Below are positions 32,927 to 41,681 of a DNA stretch of 64,000 bases, one piece after another. The stretch covers positions 1-64,000 of the forward strand of contig JAEWGW010000037.1 in assembly GCA_023388055.1 (NCBI GenBank), written 5' to 3'. The DNA comes from Bacillota bacterium (GTDB lineage: Bacteria; Bacillota; Bacilli; Paenibacillales; NBRC-103111). The notes beneath the pieces are model-generated. The model did not search any database, was not told the DNA's origin, and saw nothing but the letters and a program-made list of their open reading frames with translations. Position numbers and translations under genes: made by a program. Position 1 is the stretch's first letter, and the number at the start of each line of letters is the position of its first letter.

Positions 32927-33745
32927 TTACGGCTTGCGCATAATCTTCCGGCGTTTTTTGGCTGCGCCATTCTTTTTCCTGACGGTTCTGCGGAGGTTGG
33001 AGGTCCGCGGGGCTTTTTGCCGTTTCTGCTCCATGATCACGGGTTCGAAGGAATCCATGCAGAAGGGCGGTTCCTCCTCCGCCTTGATCAGCATCCGCGA
33101 AAGGGACCGGGTTTGGGTAATGGTCTCCGGCTCCTCCAGCTGCTCCGATATACGCATCCATTCCAGTTCATGCTCCTCCACCGGAGCCTTAATTGCAACA
33201 AGATGATACATAATCTGGTCAGCCACATTCAGCTGGGACTGTCTTAGAATGGTCAGCTCCAGCGGATCGTAGCAGCCCTGATACGGCGGATAGTAGAACA
33301 GCTCCAGCTTAAGCAGACGGAAATCCGGCTCGCCTGCCTCCGCCGGGTCCTCATCCACCAGGAGAGACCAGGTATCGGTCCGTGTGAGATAATACTCCTC
33401 CAGGTTCCCGGGGAAGGACCGGTGCCGGGTCCAATAACGGGGGGAATGCTCGTTGAAGGATTGCCGGAAGCGGGGATTGGCCATATGGGAGGTAGAATGG
33501 GCATACGGCGCCACAATACACACCACAGCCTTATGACGGCAAATCCGGTAAAGCTCCTTCATCACCTTCGGGAGGTCGGCAGCGTATTGCAAGCTGTTGG
33601 ATGCCATGATAAAGTCAACGCTGTTATCCGCTATAGGAATGGGATAGTCGAAATCATGCACCATCGCCACACCCTCGCCGGGAATGCGGTCCAAGCCAAC
33701 ACAATTCTGGTGGGGCCGTTTGCCGCAGCCGATATCAATCCTCAT
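32927..33745 (-). CDS. SAM-dependent methyltransferase-like protein with basic tail
   Basis: A 272-aa class I methyltransferase fold. It has motif I IDIGCGKRP at the very N-terminus, an acidic residue after GLDRI, a motif IV-like VDFIMASNSLQYAADLPKVMKELYRICRH, and VVCIVAPYAHSTSHM. The substrate is unknown. The C-terminus (about 250-272) is strongly basic (RKKNGAAKKRRKIMRKP), suggesting nucleic-acid or membrane-phosphate contact. The ATG at 33743-33745 with GAGG ten bases upstream is used; the fold then begins immediately at motif I. It is convergent with the DUF441 gene and lies 122 bp downstream of the GH78 gene. Confidence 0.72.
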   Translation of the reverse strand: MRIDIGCGKRPHQNCVGLDRIPGEGVAMVHDFDYPIPIADNSVDFIMASNSLQYAADLPKVMKELYRICRHKAVVCIVAPYAHSTSHMANPRFRQSFNEHSPRYWTRHRSFPGNLEEYYLTRTDTWSLLVDEDPAEAGEPDFRLLKLELFYYPPYQGCYDPLELTILRQSQLNVADQIMYHLVAIKAPVEEHELEWMRISEQLEEPETITQTRSLSRMLIKAEEEPPFCMDSFEPVIMEQKRQKAPRTSNLRRTVRKKNGAAKKRRKIMRKP

Positions 33746-33867
33746 GCCATCACATCCTCTCAATGCTGGGATATCTGTCGGTAGGCCTCCGTAGGAAGCC
33801 CGGATTCGCAAGATACCCTATTGTATTCGGATAAACGGCGGCTTGTATCAGCGTATGTCAGGGTGGT

Positions 33868-36090
33868 TCAAATTTGCCCCGGGCGGATGACCGTGCAATG
33901 GTCAGGTACAGACAGCCGGACAGTCCCTCCGCCGTATTCCAGGCTGATCTCTCCGCCGGGTATGGGGAAGGACAGGCGGAACCAATCCAGCGAATCCGGA
34001 ACATGCGGTTCAAAAACGATGGTCCCCCAGCCGGGTGCAAGCGGCCGCAGTCCGGCGATTGCTTCAATAAAAAGCGGTACCGGCGCACTGGCCCAGGGAT
34101 GGCAGAGACTGGTGTTCCACTTCAGCTCCTTGGACCACGCCTCAAAGCAGGTGGTTGCCCCCTCCTCCAGCATCGTATTCCAGGAATGAAGATCATCCGA
34201 AACCATCAGTTCAAATAACAATCCATATTCCCCCGCCTCAGCCAATGCCTGCAAAACGAAATAGGCCATATATACGCCGCAGCTGAGACGTTTCCGGCGG
34301 ATCAGCGACACAATGGGCGCCTTAGCCTCCTCCGGTACCAGCCCGAAGAGCAGCGGCAGCACATTGGCGTGCAGCGAGCAATGCTCGGACCCGTCGGCAT
34401 CCGCGAACAATTTTTTGTCCGGACGGTAGAAGCGCCTCTGGAAGGCCTGACGGAACGCTTCCAACCCTTCATCCGCTGCCGGGAGCCCTAAAGCCCTGCG
34501 GATTTCCACCAAGGCCATAAGAGCGCCGTAATAGAAGCTGTTGATTACATTATGGCAGCCGTCAGCCTGGCCGTTCACCAGACGGAAATCATATTCGTCC
34601 CGGAGATTCTCCGGCCAATCCACCAGATTCCACTTGCCATTGACGGAATGAAGCAAACCATCCTCCCTCAGATATTGCGCGAAGTAGCCTATAATCCCCT
34701 CCGCCACCGGATATTTGTCCTGTAGGAACTCCCTGTCTCCGCTCAAGTTGTAATAACGCAGGAGCTGCATGGGCCATTGCAGGGAAAAATCGGCAATTTC
34801 CTGCATGTAATGGCCCGGTGCTACGGCCAGCAGGCCCGGGCAGAGCTCATCCGCCAGGAGGGTGAAATCCTCCAACGCTTTCCGATACATCCGCAGATCT
34901 CCCGTCAGATAAGCATGGGCGTGGGTGATGATGGTGTTGTCGCCCAGATACTGCCCTTTTTCCCGGGAGGGGCAATCCACATAATTCTCCTGGGTTCCAT
35001 ACCGGACCCCGTTGGCGCAGATGGACCAGATGCCGTTCAGCTGCGGATCGGAGGACTCAAACCTGCAGGCCTCCTCCGGGTAGGAATAATGCCGCACCAC
35101 TGCTGCTAGGGAGGAGACGGACAGCTTCACCTGGGAGCCGTACAGAATTTCGGCATAACGGAAAGCCTTGTAGTCGTAAGCTTCCAGTTCATCCAACTCA
35201 CCTGACAAAATCCAGGTATCCCTGTACACGCAGTTGCACCGCATGTTGTAGCGGACCCTGCCAAGCTCGTCCAATTCTTCGCCGTACCGGATCTCCACCT
35301 TCTCTCCCGCCGGTCCGGCAGCATAGAGCTTCACCTGGCCGGTCAGCTCAGTGCCAAAGTCCAGCCATATCCCACCCTCTATCTCCCGGATAACGGCCGG
35401 TTCCTGCGAGTATACAGTCAAGGGCGGTGTGGGCTGTGGAACCAGCGTATGCCCATGCCCCGGGTGGACCCGGGCCTTCTGCCAGGCGGAGTCATCGAAG
35501 TCTGTGGATAACCAGTCCTTCTCCCGTTTCCGCAGGTCGGTATTTTCCAAAAATTGAGTGTTGTATCCGATGATCTCGGCTTCACCGTATTCCTCCGCTT
35601 GCGTATACCGCCAGCTCTCATCCGTAGCGGCCAGCAATTTCCCGTCTCCCCACAGCTCGGCAATAAGCCCCTGCCGGTTATCTCCGCTGCTGTATGAACG
35701 GCAGATCAGGCCATGGTAATAGACATGCACCGCAACGACATTCTCCCCCGTCTGCAAAAATGCGCTTACATCATAGCCGTTATAGTAATAATGGTGGGCA
35801 TACCCCTGGGCCGGGCCCTGTCCGACATAACGCCCATTTATATAGAGCTTGTAATAATCATCAGCCGTAATCCGCAGACGGGCCTCTTCAGGCAGCTCCT
35901 CCAGCGGGAAGCTCCTTCGCACCAGCATATGCCGGTTGGCCAACTCCGGATCAGGCGGTGTATGCTCCGGCTGATCCAACTCCTTATGGTACAGGTACAG
36001 CGGTTCCAGCTCCGCAAAACACCGGTCTGCAATCCATTGTGCGGTCCATCCCGCATCCCAGTCATTGATCCATTTTGCTTCCCCATTCAC
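33868..36090 (-). CDS. Alpha-L-rhamnosidase family protein (GH78)
   Basis: A 740-aa cytoplasmic glycosidase predicted to release L-rhamnose from oligosaccharides such as pectin fragments or plant glycosides. N-terminal beta-sandwich modules include RLRITADDYYKLYINGRYVGQGP (jelly-roll CBM67-like), and FGTELTGQVKLYAAGPAGEKVEIRYGEELD is the rhamnosidase B-type domain. The (alpha/alpha)6 catalytic domain carries the family hallmark DCPSREKGQYLGD (372-384) with its catalytic acidic residues and the later EGATTCFEAW...SLCHPWASAP, and a C-terminal beta domain closes the protein. No signal peptide is visible. It is divergent from an AraC regulator 117 bp away, its likely activator. Confidence 0.88.
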   Translation of the reverse strand: MNGEAKWINDWDAGWTAQWIADRCFAELEPLYLYHKELDQPEHTPPDPELANRHMLVRRSFPLEELPEEARLRITADDYYKLYINGRYVGQGPAQGYAHHYYYNGYDVSAFLQTGENVVAVHVYYHGLICRSYSSGDNRQGLIAELWGDGKLLAATDESWRYTQAEEYGEAEIIGYNTQFLENTDLRKREKDWLSTDFDDSAWQKARVHPGHGHTLVPQPTPPLTVYSQEPAVIREIEGGIWLDFGTELTGQVKLYAAGPAGEKVEIRYGEELDELGRVRYNMRCNCVYRDTWILSGELDELEAYDYKAFRYAEILYGSQVKLSVSSLAAVVRHYSYPEEACRFESSDPQLNGIWSICANGVRYGTQENYVDCPSREKGQYLGDNTIITHAHAYLTGDLRMYRKALEDFTLLADELCPGLLAVAPGHYMQEIADFSLQWPMQLLRYYNLSGDREFLQDKYPVAEGIIGYFAQYLREDGLLHSVNGKWNLVDWPENLRDEYDFRLVNGQADGCHNVINSFYYGALMALVEIRRALGLPAADEGLEAFRQAFQRRFYRPDKKLFADADGSEHCSLHANVLPLLFGLVPEEAKAPIVSLIRRKRLSCGVYMAYFVLQALAEAGEYGLLFELMVSDDLHSWNTMLEEGATTCFEAWSKELKWNTSLCHPWASAPVPLFIEAIAGLRPLAPGWGTIVFEPHVPDSLDWFRLSFPIPGGEISLEYGGGTVRLSVPDHCTVIRPGQI

Positions 36091-36207
36091 GGTTCATCCC
36101 TCCCATTCTTTTTTCCTCTATTAAGATAATCTTTTCCGCACCGCCATTCCCGGTTTAATGGACGGAAGATGCGGGGAAATTGACGTTTCTTCTCCTTGGG
36201 GACTAGA

Positions 36208-37137
36208 ATGGTAAAAAAGCTCCGCAGGAGGCTCGTGCCGGTGGTACGTTATGAGAAGAATGTCTTTCTGGAGGGACCCGATTTCCCCTTCGCCGCCTTT
36301 CCTTACCCGACGCTGCCCACACGCCCCGCTACTCCCCACAGCCATGAATTTGTTGAGCTGGTGTTTGTGGCGCAGGGACATGGCGAGCATGTGTATGCCG
36401 GTCAAGCCTATCCCATCTCGAGAGGGGATGTGTTTATCATCCCGCCGGGAGTGGAGCATGATTACCGGGTCCGGGGGGAGGCGCCCCTGGAAATCGTCAA
36501 TGTGCTGTTTATGCCCGCTTTCCTCTCTCCGCATCTGGAAGCTCTGGCAGAGGTGACCTCCTTTCTTCACTTCTTCTATGTGGAGCCTTTTTTTCGCAGG
36601 GAGACAGAATTTCATGCCCATCTGAAACTGTCCTTGGGGGAGGAGCAGGCGGTGAAGAAGCGGCTGGACAGGCTGGTGGAGGAATACAGCAAGAAGCCCT
36701 TGGGCTACCGGATTGCCATCCAAGGGCTGCTGGCGGAGCTGTTGGTTTATGTCAGCCGCTGCTACGGTCAAACGACTGCTGCTGTGGGGACGGGGTTTCA
36801 TTCCGATGAAAACAAGGCCATCCGCCAGGTATGCGATTTCCTGGAGACCCACTATGCCGAGCCTCTTCATCTGGAGCAAATCTGCCGGATGTGCGGCATG
36901 AGCCAAACGGTTTTCACGGGGAAATTCAAGCAGCATACCGGACGGACCTTCACGGAATACCGCAGCGAGCTTCGTATCCGGGCCTCCCTGCGGCTTTTGC
37001 GGGAGAGCGGGGCCAAGATTGTGGATATTTCCCAGGATGCGGGCATCGGCGATGTCAGCCACTTTAACCGGCTGTTCAAGCTCCACATGGGCATGACGCC
37101 CAAGGAATACCGCGCCTCTCACCGCCAGAAGCACTAA
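36208..37137 (+). CDS. AraC family transcriptional regulator (cupin sensor)
   Basis: A 309-aa regulator with an N-terminal cupin-type sugar-binding domain (PHSHEFVELVFVAQGHGEHVYAGQAYPISRGDVFIIPPGVEHDY) and a C-terminal double helix-turn-helix (LHLEQICRMCGMSQTVFTGKFKQHTGRTFTEYRSELRIRASLRLL...DISQDAGIGDVSHFNRLFKLHMGMTPKEYR). The layout is that of RhaS/RhaR-type proteins. Divergence from the rhamnosidase gene suggests it controls rhamnoside use. Start at ATG 36208 is preferred over a TTG at 36196; the ribosome site (GGGGA) is modest, so the exact start is uncertain. Confidence 0.87.
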   Translation: MVKKLRRRLVPVVRYEKNVFLEGPDFPFAAFPYPTLPTRPATPHSHEFVELVFVAQGHGEHVYAGQAYPISRGDVFIIPPGVEHDYRVRGEAPLEIVNVLFMPAFLSPHLEALAEVTSFLHFFYVEPFFRRETEFHAHLKLSLGEEQAVKKRLDRLVEEYSKKPLGYRIAIQGLLAELLVYVSRCYGQTTAAVGTGFHSDENKAIRQVCDFLETHYAEPLHLEQICRMCGMSQTVFTGKFKQHTGRTFTEYRSELRIRASLRLLRESGAKIVDISQDAGIGDVSHFNRLFKLHMGMTPKEYRASHRQKH

Positions 37138-37613
37138 AACACCTCATCAGAAGTTACAGGGTGCTCAAACCAGGCCGGCCAACTGCAAAAGTGCAGTTAA
37201 TACTCCGTGAGCCGAGGGTTTAAACCACCTCAAATGCAAAAGTGCAGTTAATTCCACCGAAACATTCTACAAATAGTTAAACAGCTAATTTTAACTGCAC
37301 TTTTGCAGGATAACCCTGCCAATAATGATGTTACTTCCAAAATAACTGCACTTTTGCATTTGGCAGCCCGCGGCCTCCTTCTCTGACCAAACCCCATTCC
37401 CAAGCCTAACCGATCATCCGGTGATGCTCAAACTCCAACCATATATACCCTCTCTCGACTTACTCTGTCCGCCACACTTCCGCCTACCCGTTAGACTGCC
37501 ATCTCTCGACCTCCCATCGTCCGTCACACTTCCGCCTACCCGTTTGACTGCCATCTCTCGACCTCCCATCGTCCGCCATACCTCACCTTACCCGTTAATC
37601 CGCTCTCTCCCTC
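37138..37613. other. Repeat-filled convergent gap between two AraC-type genes
   Basis: 476 bp without a gene. It holds the four-box TGCAAAAGTGCAGTTA element (37183-37360), a pyrimidine-rich stretch, then a 51-bp tandem repeat (37452-37625). No conventional terminator was seen for either flanking gene. Confidence 0.6.
37183..37360. repeat. Four-box palindromic element, TGCAAAAGTGCAGTTA type
   Basis: Two direct boxes (37183-37200 and 37234-37251, TGCAAAAGTGCAGTTAA) are followed by two inverted copies (37291-37308 and 37343-37360). Spacing is 51 and 52 bp within the pairs. Each box contains its own CTGCA-AAAG-TGCAG type hairpin. The plan matches the TAACGG elements although the box sequence is unrelated. 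Confidence 0.85.
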
Positions 37614-37625
37614 TTACCCGTTAGA
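37452..37625. repeat. 51/52-bp tandem repeat
   Basis: Units begin CTCTCGAC at 37452, 37503 and 37555 and share CCATCGTCCG and TTCCGCCTACCCGTT blocks. A fourth, degenerate unit runs into the stop region of the downstream AraC-type gene (stop at 37614). Confidence 0.8.
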
Positions 37626-39962
37626 CCGCAGAACCTCCGCCCGGTATTCCCCGGGGGTTTTGCCTGTTTCCATCTTGAAGGCCTTGGTGAAGGCCTGCAC
37701 TGTCAGATACCCCACCTGCCCGGCGATTTCCTGGATCCTCAACCGCGGATTGCCCAGAAGCTCCTTGGCCGCATGAATCCGCAGCTCCGACGCCATTTCC
37801 TTGATTGTCCGGCCGGTTTCGTCCTTGTATATCTTCCGCAGATGGGAGGTGCTGATGGCGAACAGCTCGCCCAGCCGCTCCACAGACAGATCCTCCCCCA
37901 GATGCGCCTCGAGATAAGCCGTAATGCCGGAAGCAAGCTCCTTGTTCTTCTGGCAGCGCTTCTGCTCCAATTGGTCCAACACCAGATCGTACAGCGACTG
38001 CATATAAGCCACCATACTCTGCATCGTCTCCATCTCCAGCAAATCCGTATGCCGCAGCGCGGCAATGGCCGGCTGAAAGCCCAGATTGGCGTCAATTTCA
38101 TAGATACAGCGCAGGGACGAGGAGAATAATTGCAGGAAATAATGGCGCACCACCTCAATCTGCCGGAAATGATGCTCCATTAAATGGGTTCCGAACTCCT
38201 GCAGACTGGCGCTAATCCCCTCCCGGCTGCCTGTGCGGAACTGGGCCAGCAGCTTCTTCTCAATATGGAGGGGATACATGGCGAACCCCGTCTCCGGCCG
38301 CACCACCTCATAACAAATCACCGTGTTTCCCCCGTACATAAGCTTCTGCCGCAGAGCAGCCTCCGCCTCCAGATAACAACTGCCGATAGCCTCCAGATTG
38401 CTTTGGGTGCTGCTGATCCCCACCGTAAAGGTCATGCGGAAGGTCTTCTGAAGCTGCTCCAGAAGCTGGCAGAGCCACAGACGGAGCTCATCCGTCTGCA
38501 AGCCCGCATCCGTCTTATCTCCATGGAGCACCAGCACCAGCTCGTTGGCATCCGTCTCCACCAGAAACCCCAGGTAGGGCTGCTTCACAAAAGCCTCCTC
38601 CTGCAGCAGCTTGGATAACCGGAGCAGCAGGGCGTTGCGCTCCGCCTCCCGGGTTTCCTGGGCAAACCGGGCATATTCGTCCATGGCCAGCTTCACAACA
38701 GCGAAGGCCCCGTCCGGCTTGAAGCGGAGGCCGTAATAGGACAGCCGCTCCAGAGTTTGCGGGTTCACCGGCTCATCCCCGTTCACCAGCCGGAGCAGGA
38801 ATTTATGTCTGCTTTGGACCTCATAATCCTTCAACAGAAGAGTAAGATCCCGGTTCTGGTCGATGAGCCGGTTGACGTTGCGCTCGAGCTGAACCGTCTC
38901 CTTCGCGTCATCCGCCCCGCTTCCCTCTGTTTCATCATCCGCTTTCCGCAATAGGGACAAAAGCCTGTTCAACGGGCTGTACACCCGGCGGGACAGGAGA
39001 AAGGAGCCCAGCAGACTTAAGCATAAGGCCAGCGCAGAGATGGACAGCGCCATCCTGCTCCATACATCAAGGCTGCGGGTTAACACCGGTTTAGGGATGG
39101 TGTAGATGTACAGCCAGCCATTGGCGGAGGAGGAAACATAACAAACCAAGGTTTCCTCACCCCTGACCTTGGCGAACAGACTTCCCTCCGGTCCGCTGAG
39201 CCGGGTCATGTCCATCGCGTCAAATACACCGCCGGCGGCGAAAGAATCCTCTCCTCCGGCCTTCTGGGAGAGAATATGGCCCTCCCGGTCCGTCACCACC
39301 AACTGGGCATCTGGATTGGTATTCAGGGATTGCAGGATTTGCGCCAAATAATCCCCCTTGATGTTGATGACAACGTAGGCAGACGGAATGCCGGAATATA
39401 CAATGGGCATGGTTTTGACAATGGATATAACCGTTTCCTCCGAGTCGGTGGAAATCCCCGGAAGCAAACGGTTGCGGACCATAGCCTTCTCCGTCGGCCC
39501 CCCGTCCAGGGAAGCAATGAAGCCATTGTCCGGAAACCGTTCCAGGGGCACCGAACCCAGCAGGGAGGATAGAACCAGCCCGGGGCCTGTATAATAAACG
39601 CTCACCGAATGGATATAATCGCTGGATAAAGCCGCAGCCTCCAGTTTTTCCCGAAGCTGCAGCTGCATGTAGATATCCGATTGGGCGTAATAATCCACGT
39701 AATGGAGAAAAGAGGAATCCAAAAAGATGGATTCCATGGCTTTGTCTACCTCGGCCAAAACAATTTCCTGGCCCTTCTTAAGCAATTGCAGGGTGTTGCT
39801 GCTGTTGGAGACCGCATCCTTCCGGAGGATCGACCAGGAGGTGTAATACAGCGCCCCTCCGGTAATGGCCGTCACCAGCAAGGACAGGGCCAGAAAGTAG
39901 TTGAAGTATTCAAAAAGACTGCTCCGCATCAAACGCCTGGCTTTCTTTTGATAAACCGCCAC
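37614..39962 (-). CDS. Membrane-bound AraC family sensor-regulator, cassette 1
   Basis: A 782-aa one-component regulator. A transmembrane helix (about 20-40) is followed by a large extracytoplasmic Cache-like sensor domain (about 45-290). A second helix (about 295-320, MALSISALALCLSLLGSFLLSRRV) precedes a cytoplasmic linker and a C-terminal AraC double helix-turn-helix (LSVERLGELFAISTSHLRKIYKDETGRTIKEMASELRIHAAKELL...AGQVGYLTVQAFTKAFKMETGKTPGEYR). This plan is common in Paenibacillus beside CUT1 sugar transporters. GTG start with GGGGGG upstream. It is 47 bp downstream of the binding-protein gene, so it is probably the last gene of cassette 1. Confidence 0.88.
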   Translation of the reverse strand: MAVYQKKARRLMRSSLFEYFNYFLALSLLVTAITGGALYYTSWSILRKDAVSNSSNTLQLLKKGQEIVLAEVDKAMESIFLDSSFLHYVDYYAQSDIYMQLQLREKLEAAALSSDYIHSVSVYYTGPGLVLSSLLGSVPLERFPDNGFIASLDGGPTEKAMVRNRLLPGISTDSEETVISIVKTMPIVYSGIPSAYVVINIKGDYLAQILQSLNTNPDAQLVVTDREGHILSQKAGGEDSFAAGGVFDAMDMTRLSGPEGSLFAKVRGEETLVCYVSSSANGWLYIYTIPKPVLTRSLDVWSRMALSISALALCLSLLGSFLLSRRVYSPLNRLLSLLRKADDETEGSGADDAKETVQLERNVNRLIDQNRDLTLLLKDYEVQSRHKFLLRLVNGDEPVNPQTLERLSYYGLRFKPDGAFAVVKLAMDEYARFAQETREAERNALLLRLSKLLQEEAFVKQPYLGFLVETDANELVLVLHGDKTDAGLQTDELRLWLCQLLEQLQKTFRMTFTVGISSTQSNLEAIGSCYLEAEAALRQKLMYGGNTVICYEVVRPETGFAMYPLHIEKKLLAQFRTGSREGISASLQEFGTHLMEHHFRQIEVVRHYFLQLFSSSLRCIYEIDANLGFQPAIAALRHTDLLEMETMQSMVAYMQSLYDLVLDQLEQKRCQKNKELASGITAYLEAHLGEDLSVERLGELFAISTSHLRKIYKDETGRTIKEMASELRIHAAKELLGNPRLRIQEIAGQVGYLTVQAFTKAFKMETGKTPGEYRAEVLRSNG

Positions 39963-40009
39963 TTTGCCGGCCCCCCTTCATCTGTGTAAACCGGAATTGC
40001 TCCTGAAGC

Positions 40010-41614
40010 TTACAGTGCCAAACCCACGTTGGCCGCCTTCAGCTCATTGTACTTTTTCACCTTGGATTCCATCAGGGTTTTGCCGCCCTTCTTCTTCCAG
40101 GTATCCACATATTCGTCCCACTTGGAGAGGGGCTCCTTGCCTGTGATGAACTTGATCAGCATTTCCTCTTCGTATTTGGCTACGTCGGGCCCGAAGGACT
40201 TTTGTTCTTCCGTTAAGGGAATGCCGTAGAACACATCCTGGTACAGCGTATATTTGGCGGCAGCCTGGATGAAGCGGTTGTTTTCCACTTGAATCGGGTC
40301 CTTGGAGGCCGCACTCACCTTATCCGCCAAATCCTGTCTGGACACAATTTGGCTCAGGGGATCCAGCCACTTTTCGTCATACGCCTTTTGCCCCTCCGGG
40401 GTGCGCGGCTCCTCAATGGTGGTATAGTGAACACCCTTCAAGCCATAGTGGTTCAGCTCCCAGCCCTCATCCGTGGACATATAGTCGAGGAATTTCAGAA
40501 TGGCCTCCGGATTTTTGGCCTTGGCGGAGATGGCCAGCGTAGCCGCTACATTACCGTACGAGAGCATGCCGCTTTTTCCGTCGGGTCCGGTGAGCGCCGG
40601 GAATATGGGGTCCCATTGGGCGCCGGGTACGATTTCCTTCATCTTCAGCTGCTGCACCAGCTGCTGGGGCGCAATGGACCACCAGGCGGTGAAATAGCCG
40701 ATTTTGCCCTGGGCCGCTTTTTGCAGCGCCTGATCCGCTTTGATGGTGAATAGCTCCGGGTCCATCACCTTGGCATCCCACAGCTTCTTCAGATATTCGA
40801 TGGCTGCTTTGTATTCGGCCGATACGGCAATAGGATATATTTTGTTATCCTTCAAATAACTGTTAACCGGTGTGCTGCCGCCGACTGTTCCCGGAGCAAT
40901 TCCGAAGGCGCCGAATATAGGCATGAAGGTTTCGGAATAGGAATTGGTAACACCCAGACCGTAGGTGTCCGCTTTGCCGTTTTTATCCGGGTCATTGAAG
41001 GTAAACGCTTTCAGGACGCTTTCAAACTCATCCAGGTTTGTGGGCATCTTCAGGTTCAGGGCGGTGAGCCAATCCTTGCGGATTACCGGCACCTCCTTGC
41101 CTGCAGCATTTTCATAAGGAATGACAAATTGTTTGCCCTTGTATTTGGTCAGCTCCCACAGCTCCGGCTTGAGATTTTTCTTCAGATTAGGCGCATATTG
41201 GTCCAGATATTTGCTGATATCCATATATAACCCTTGGTCCACATATTTCTGGTAATCGAAGGAGCCCAGGCGGCTGATATCGGGGATATCCCCGGAGGCG
41301 GCCAGCACATTGTACTTGCTGTTGAAGTCATTGTTGGGAAACATGGTGACGTTCAGCTTGACGTTGGCCTTCTTCTCAATTTCCTTGGTGACGGCGTTGT
41401 CATCCCGCCAGACCCGGCCCAGGTCGGGCTGGATCAGTGATATAGCCGCCGGTGCTGCAGAGGTGGGCGCAGCCGGAGCGCTTGCTCCGTTGGAGGCCTG
41501 AGGATTGGCGCTACCCGCCGCAGGCGTATCCGCCTTGTCGCTGGCGCAGGCCGCCAAGGCGGCGGTCATGGAGACAGTGCATAGGGTCGCGATAATGCGT
41601 TTCTGATGTTTCAT
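40010..41614 (-). CDS. Extracellular solute-binding lipoprotein, sugar ABC importer 1
   Basis: A 534-aa family-1 solute-binding lipoprotein of the LipO/YtcQ group that captures oligosaccharides outside the membrane. Signal peptide with lipobox LAAC (C23), then an Ala/Pro/Ser-rich linker (about 30-60), then the two-lobed binding fold (VKLNVTMFPNNDFNSKYNVLAASGDIPDI, the calcium-site-like DPDKNGKADTYGLG at about 212-225). GGGGAG precedes the ATG. It is 67 bp downstream of the two permeases. Its ligand cannot be read from sequence; the neighbouring GH78 suggests a rhamnose-containing glycan. Confidence 0.9.
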   Translation of the reverse strand: MKHQKRIIATLCTVSMTAALAACASDKADTPAAGSANPQASNGASAPAAPTSAAPAAISLIQPDLGRVWRDDNAVTKEIEKKANVKLNVTMFPNNDFNSKYNVLAASGDIPDISRLGSFDYQKYVDQGLYMDISKYLDQYAPNLKKNLKPELWELTKYKGKQFVIPYENAAGKEVPVIRKDWLTALNLKMPTNLDEFESVLKAFTFNDPDKNGKADTYGLGVTNSYSETFMPIFGAFGIAPGTVGGSTPVNSYLKDNKIYPIAVSAEYKAAIEYLKKLWDAKVMDPELFTIKADQALQKAAQGKIGYFTAWWSIAPQQLVQQLKMKEIVPGAQWDPIFPALTGPDGKSGMLSYGNVAATLAISAKAKNPEAILKFLDYMSTDEGWELNHYGLKGVHYTTIEEPRTPEGQKAYDEKWLDPLSQIVSRQDLADKVSAASKDPIQVENNRFIQAAAKYTLYQDVFYGIPLTEEQKSFGPDVAKYEEEMLIKFITGKEPLSKWDEYVDTWKKKGGKTLMESKVKKYNELKAANVGLAL

Positions 41615-41681
41615 GTTCGTGATCTCCCCTTTAATGTCGTTATATTATAAGCCTGAACGGCCTACAATCACGGGATGTCGA

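Noticed and set aside
37183..37360. CRISPR array from regularly spaced repeats
   Set aside because: The repeats are only about 17 bp, the second pair is inverted, and no cas genes are near.
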